From assembly GCA_034665745.1 (NCBI GenBank), contig JAXDJJ010000030.1:57366-121365 (forward strand): a DNA stretch of 64,000 nt, given 5' to 3'. The notes below the pieces were generated by a model that had not been told where the DNA came from, did no database searches, and saw only the letters and a program-made list of their open reading frames with translations. The stretch comes from JAXDJJ01 sp034665745 (lineage in GTDB: Bacteria; Actinomycetota; CADDZG01; WHSQ01). Position 1 is the stretch's first letter, and each line of letters opens with the position of its first letter. Below are positions 60,593-64,000 of this stretch, piece after piece. Both the position numbers and the translations under genes were made by a program.

Positions 60593-61197
60593 CTGAGTTG
60601 CGTCCTATCGAGGTCGAACGCGATAACGCGCCACTCTCCGTCGGCTCGTTCCAACCACAGATCGAAGTGGTTACGCCACTTGACGATCCGGCCCTCGAAC
60701 GACGCTTGCATGATGACGTTGACCTCCGCCGCGGCCGCTGCGAAGCGGGGGGCCTGAAGCCCGATCCGTCCCGTTCTCTTTATCGCCGTGATCTCGGTCG
60801 CGTCTTTGGGCATCGAGGGGGCGGCTTTGAGTAGCGCGGGGGCCGCGGCTTTGGTCACCAGCCGTTCGACCGCGTCGGGCATGCGCCCCGGGTCGAGGGC
60901 AAGAGCGTCGGAGAGGTCGCGCACGGTGACCCGCACCCGCTCTTTCTGGACGTCGAAGCGCACTCGTTCTTTCTTTGACAGATGGCCACTCGCTCCGACC
61001 GGGAAAGAGTCGGTGTGCCACAGAGCTGCGGTTGCGACGTCGGCTCCGACGGCGGGACCCGACTCGGAGCGGTGCAGGATCGGGTGATCCCTCAACGCTC
61101 CGATCAGGAGGCTGGCAGCGATAACCGCAACCGCGGCCGCGATCACCGCGGGCAGCAATCTCCAACCAAGACGCGCTGACGGAGCGATCGAACTCAA
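60589..61197 (-). CDS. Membrane-anchored protein of unknown function
   Basis: The 202-residue product starts at TTG 61197 with GGGAGG upstream. It has one N-terminal TM helix (LLPAVIAAAVAVIAASLLIG) and a soluble domain with VRVTVRDLSDALALDPGRMP, RFAAAAAEVNVIMQASFEGR, and the NTF2-like-looking end NHFDLWLERADGEWRVIAFD. It is cotranscribed with the LCP gene, which suggests a cell-envelope role. Confidence 0.7.
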   Translation of the reverse strand: MSSIAPSARLGWRLLPAVIAAAVAVIAASLLIGALRDHPILHRSESGPAVGADVATAALWHTDSFPVGASGHLSKKERVRFDVQKERVRVTVRDLSDALALDPGRMPDAVERLVTKAAAPALLKAAPSMPKDATEITAIKRTGRIGLQAPRFAAAAAEVNVIMQASFEGRIVKWRNHFDLWLERADGEWRVIAFDLDRTQLR

Positions 61198-61369
61198 CAG
61201 GCCTCCCTAGCCTCAGTAAGCAACAGGAGCAACACAAAGGTAGCGGCTCCAACCTTGCCTTCGGCGGATATCCGCACCCCTTTAGCAACACGACCCGTGA
61301 ACGCCACGGCGGGTTGCCCGTGGGCGGCGGACTAGGATGCCGTCCTCAATCAAGAGGAGGTTCTAACCC

Positions 61370-61705
61370 ATGGAACTAGGACTGGACGTACAGAAGACGG
61401 GTTCGCATGCGGTCGTCGACGTAAAAGGCGAGATCGATGTCTACACCGCTCCCAAGCTCCGAGAGAAGCTGATCGAGCTGGTTTCCGAGGGCTCCTACGA
61501 CGTCGTCGTCAATCTCGAGGGCGTGGATTTCCTCGACTCGACCGGCCTCGGAGTCCTCGTCGGGGCGCTGAAGCGAGTCAAGGCCCACGACGGCAGCCTC
61601 TCGCTCGTCTGCACGCAGGACAAGATCCTCAAGATCTTCAAGATCACCGGGCTCACCAAGGTCTTCCCGATCCACGAGACCGTCGAAGCTGCGACCGGCG
61701 CCTAG
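61370..61705 (+). CDS. STAS-domain anti-sigma factor antagonist
   Basis: The 111-residue protein has AGAGGAGG upstream. It is a canonical RsbV/SpoIIAA-like STAS domain: VDVKGEIDVYTAPKLREKLI, YDVVVNLEGVDFLDSTGLGV with the phospho-acceptor Ser in DST, and DKILKIFKITGLTKVFPIHE. The next gene encodes its likely kinase, so the pair forms a partner-switching module. Confidence 0.92.
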   Translation: MELGLDVQKTGSHAVVDVKGEIDVYTAPKLREKLIELVSEGSYDVVVNLEGVDFLDSTGLGVLVGALKRVKAHDGSLSLVCTQDKILKIFKITGLTKVFPIHETVEAATGA

Positions 61706-61712
61706 CCAGTCG

Positions 61713-62117
61713 ATGGCGGTCGTCCGGATCGAGATCCCTCCTCGTTCTCCTTATGTAGGCGTCGTGAGACTCGCCGTGTCGTCCCTGGCGCGCAGCGCCG
61801 GGCTCGACGAGGAGAAGGTCGATGACATCAAGATCGCCGTCTCCGAAGCCTGTGCGAACGCGGTCCTCAATAACGAAGAAGCAGGCTCAGATGATCCCGT
61901 CTCGATCACCTGGAACGAGGACGACCGCTCGGTCCGGATCGAGGTAGCCGACCGCGGCCCCACCGTAGACACGAGCGACACGGACGCCGTAGACACCCAG
62001 GGCTTCTCAACCCGGGCCGTCATGTCCTACGCCCTCCTGAAGAGCCTCGTAGACGGCTGCGAATTCGAGCCCCGAGACGGCGGAGGCATGACCACCCGCC
62101 TCCTGATCAACCGCTAG
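61713..62117 (+). CDS. Anti-sigma factor serine kinase (RsbW-like)
   Basis: The 134-residue GHKL ATPase has DDIKIAVSEACANAVLNNEE (N-box), IEVADRGPTVD (G1), and GGMTTRLLI at the end. RsbW-like kinases phosphorylate the STAS partner and sequester a sigma factor. It lies 7 bases after the STAS gene. The target sigma factor is not adjacent. Confidence 0.88.
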   Translation: MAVVRIEIPPRSPYVGVVRLAVSSLARSAGLDEEKVDDIKIAVSEACANAVLNNEEAGSDDPVSITWNEDDRSVRIEVADRGPTVDTSDTDAVDTQGFSTRAVMSYALLKSLVDGCEFEPRDGGGMTTRLLINR

Positions 62118-62144
62118 CCGTACCAGGCAGGGCCCGGGGTGTGG

Positions 62145-62317
62145 GGTGCCCCCAGAGGCTCCTCCTCGGTGGGGGCCCACGAGCTGTGGTGCCCGCCGGC
62201 TCCTTTAGAAATTGTTCGACACTTCGTTCCCCGTGGAAGCGGCGCCTCTGATCGACCAGAAAGTGTCGAACAATTTCCTAGGGAGCCTCTGGGCACCGCA
62301 TCTCGTGGGCCCTATCG
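62145..62317. repeat. Large imperfect palindromic element
   Basis: Bases 62167-62224 and 62261-62317 are inverted copies at about 80% identity, with an inner perfect 17-bp core (GAAATTGTTCGACACTT, 62208-62224, with its complement 62261-62277) and a 36-nt loop. A third partial copy (GGTGCCCCCAGAGGCTCC, 62145-62162) precedes them. The ~250-base gap between 62117 and 62371 holds nothing else. It looks like a MITE-like or structural repeat. Confidence 0.75.
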
Positions 62318-62370
62318 AGAGAGGGACCGCTATTTGACGTTTTGGGGGCTCAAAAGATAGGTTCCCGGCC

Positions 62371-63081
62371 GTGAAAAACGTTTCTGAGCCGTTGTCCCGG
62401 CCCGATCGCGAGGCTTTGAAAGCCGTTTACCGCCTGACCAAGGGTGGGGCCGGCGCGCATACGGGGGAGTTGGCCGATGCACTTGGCATCACTCCCGGCA
62501 CCGTGACTACGACGGTTAAGAAGCTTGCCGAGCGTGGGCTGCTCGATCATCGGCCGTATCGCGGGGTCGAGCTCACTGGTGAGGGACGCATGGCGGCGGT
62601 TGCTGCGATCCGCAGGCATCGCATCGTCGAGCGCTTCCTGTCCGACATGCTCGGCTACGCGTGGAACGAGGCTGATCGTCTCGCCGGCGCGTTCGAGCAC
62701 GATCTTCCGCAAGAGGTCGAGGACCGCATGTTCGTCGCGATGGACCGACCCGCAACCTGTCCTCATGGATTTCCGATCCCCGACCCGAACGTCGTCGAGA
62801 TCCCCGATATGCCGCCCCTTTACGGACTCGAGCCTGGTGACGTTGCCGTCGTCGCGGTCCCCGGTTCGACCGAGGCAGAGGTCGTCGAGTTCCTCGACAC
62901 CCTTGGTCTTCGTCCCGGGGTGAAGGTTCAGGTCAAAGAGAAGCATCCGTTCGACGGACCGATCGTCGTCAAGGTCGAGGGCCAGGACCGCACCGTTAGT
63001 CAGAGAGTTGCCAACCAGATCTTCGTAAAGAAGGAAGAAAAGAAACATCAGTCACGAGAGAGAAAGGAGAAGTCTGCATGA
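62371..63081 (+). CDS. DtxR/MntR-family metal-dependent repressor
   Basis: The GTG at 62371 has TAGGTT 7 nt upstream (leaderless). The 236-residue protein has a winged helix (VYRLTKGGAGAHTGELADAL, GITPGTVTTTVKKLAERGLL), a metal/dimer domain (IRRHRIVERFLSDMLGYAWN, FEHDLPQEVEDRMFVAMDRP), and a FeoA-like SH3 C-domain (LEPGDVAVVAVPGSTEAEVV). A Lys-rich tail (KKEEKKHQSRERKEKSA) is unusual. It overlaps hppA by 4 bases, so this regulator may be cotranscribed with the pyrophosphatase. Confidence 0.88.
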   Translation: MKNVSEPLSRPDREALKAVYRLTKGGAGAHTGELADALGITPGTVTTTVKKLAERGLLDHRPYRGVELTGEGRMAAVAAIRRHRIVERFLSDMLGYAWNEADRLAGAFEHDLPQEVEDRMFVAMDRPATCPHGFPIPDPNVVEIPDMPPLYGLEPGDVAVVAVPGSTEAEVVEFLDTLGLRPGVKVQVKEKHPFDGPIVVKVEGQDRTVSQRVANQIFVKKEEKKHQSRERKEKSA

Positions 63082-64000
63082 ATCACTTGCTTCTAGCTTC
63101 TGAAGGGGGGTACCAGGACTTCCACCTCGGTGGCACCGAGTTCATGTGGCTGTTCTTCTCAGCACTGACCGCACTCGTTGCTATCGGTGTTGGGTTCCAG
63201 CTCATGCGCGGCGTTCTCGCGGCCGATCAAGGCACCGCGAAGATGCAGGAGATCGCCGGCGCGATCCAGGAAGGTGCCCTTGCGTACCTCCGCCGTCAGT
63301 TCAAGACGATCGGGCTCATCCTGATCCCCTTGACGATCGTCGTCTTCGCGACGTCGACCGCGGTGCTGAAGCCGGATGGGGTGGAAGCCCTGAGCTTCGC
63401 CCAGTCGGGCATCTTCCGCACCCTGGCGTTCCTCGCCGGTTGTTTGATGTCCGGTCTCACCGGGTTCATCGGGATGGGTCTCGCGGTTCGAGGCAACGTC
63501 CGAACGGCCGCAGCTGCAAAGTCGGGATCATTGCCGGCCGCGCTGAAGGTTGCGTTCCGTACCGGTGGTGTCGCGGGCATGTTCACCGTTGGCCTCGGTC
63601 TTCTCGGTGCCACGATCATCATCCTGATCTTCCAGAACACGTCGTCGGCGATCCTAATCGGCTTCGGTTTCGGTGGATCGCTTCTGGCCCTGTTCCTCCG
63701 AGTCGGAGGCGGCATCTTCACGAAGGCCGCCGACGTCGGTGCCGACCTCGTCGGCAAGGTCGAGGCCGGGATCCCCGAGGACGACCCTCGTAACCCCGCG
63801 ACGATCGCTGACAACGTCGGTGACAACGTAGGGGACTGCGCCGGAATGGCTGCCGACCTGTTCGAGAGCTACGAGGTCACCCTCGTTGCCTCGATCATCC
63901 TCGGCGTTGCCGCGTTCCAGTCGATCGGTGCGAACCCGGCCCTCGGCTTGATCTTCCCGGTCATCGCCCGTGCGATCGGCGTTATCGCTTCGATCGTCGG
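63078..64000 (+). CDS. hppA: Membrane-bound proton/sodium-pumping pyrophosphatase (partial)
   Basis: The ATG at 63078 overlaps the DtxR stop (ATGA) with AAAGGAG upstream. The 307 visible residues run off the window. They cover the N-terminal TM region and the first catalytic segment: FQLMRGVLAADQGTAKMQEI, AGAIQEGALAYLRRQFKTIG, and the strongly conserved DVGADLVGKVEAGIPEDDPR with NPATIADNVGDNVGDCAGMA. M-PPases couple PPi hydrolysis to H+ or Na+ pumping. The K+-dependence residue lies beyond the window edge. Confidence 0.95.
   Translation, partial: MNHLLLASEGGYQDFHLGGTEFMWLFFSALTALVAIGVGFQLMRGVLAADQGTAKMQEIAGAIQEGALAYLRRQFKTIGLILIPLTIVVFATSTAVLKPDGVEALSFAQSGIFRTLAFLAGCLMSGLTGFIGMGLAVRGNVRTAAAAKSGSLPAALKVAFRTGGVAGMFTVGLGLLGATIIILIFQNTSSAILIGFGFGGSLLALFLRVGGGIFTKAADVGADLVGKVEAGIPEDDPRNPATIADNVGDNVGDCAGMAADLFESYEVTLVASIILGVAAFQSIGANPALGLIFPVIARAIGVIASIV

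Noticed and set aside
1..64000. CRISPR arrays, IS elements, rRNA genes and phage genes
   Set aside because: None of their hallmarks (regular spaced repeats, transposase motifs, rRNA signatures, structural phage proteins) was seen in the window.

Overview
The window comes from a high-GC, Gram-positive-type bacterium, most likely a non-model member of the Actinomycetota. Supporting signs are a SenX3/RegX3-like two-component pair next to a DUF47-PiT phosphate operon with a GTTCACC direct-repeat PHO box, an actinobacterial-style Tad pilus locus (Ssd/CpaE-like, TadA, TadB/C, Flp of the DUF4244 type, TadE, Rv3654c-like), a PAC2 protein, a Firmicutes-like SigH, and many genes whose start codon lies 6-7 nt behind a TANNNT -10 box (leaderless transcription). 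The class cannot be fixed from the sequence alone. Coding density is high and no gene-free stretch exceeds about 250 bases.

Region 1-7.4 kb holds a cluster of large secreted proteins built from shared modules (LNPS-type Ig-like, a Cys-pair Ig-like module, a His-rich NVDIH module related to Big_1 domains, a C-terminal Ig module, and RTX calcium repeats). Region 7.4-13.7 kb contains a MetF-like reductase, an ECF sigma factor with a long C-terminal extension, a basic two-repeat protein, a GT4 glycosyltransferase, a RaiA-like protein, and a DUF559/AbiEi-HTH nuclease gene enclosed by two palindromic repeats that give it near-perfect terminal inverted repeats. Beyond it lies an HD-GYP gene with a sigma28/WhiG-like promoter.

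Region 13.8-25.8 kb carries secreted proteins, an M28 peptidase, the phosphate regulon (histidine kinase, response regulator, DUF47, PiT), a zip-zur-yibE/F metal operon behind a palindromic Fur/Zur-type box, an M15-like peptidase, PAC2 and SigH. The SigH promoter region has three GTTC-N4-GAAC palindromes. A tRNA-Sec gene follows (25984-26074), abutting a GH92 alpha-mannosidase.

Region 28.5-42.4 kb is a second surface-protein cluster: an SBBP/DUF11/RTX protein, a candidate S-layer-like protein, a Big_1-rich protein and a small secreted protein, with SDR, carboxymuconolactone-decarboxylase-like and PucR-type regulator genes between them. Region 42.4-49.7 kb has a GT-C-like membrane protein, an SRPBCC protein, and a dgcA-dgcN-like pair (D-glutamate catabolism) between two EamA transporters.

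Region 49.7-58.4 kb covers cell-wall enzymes (SLT transglycosylase, NlpC/P60), a HAD hydrolase and the Tad locus, including a 59-residue Flp pilin gene. The last part holds an M3-like peptidase, an orphan sensor kinase, an LCP protein, a STAS/anti-sigma-kinase pair, a 150-bp palindromic element, a DtxR-family regulator and the start of a membrane pyrophosphatase gene (hppA) that runs off the window. Overall the window is dominated by cell-surface construction plus phosphate, metal and c-di-GMP signalling.
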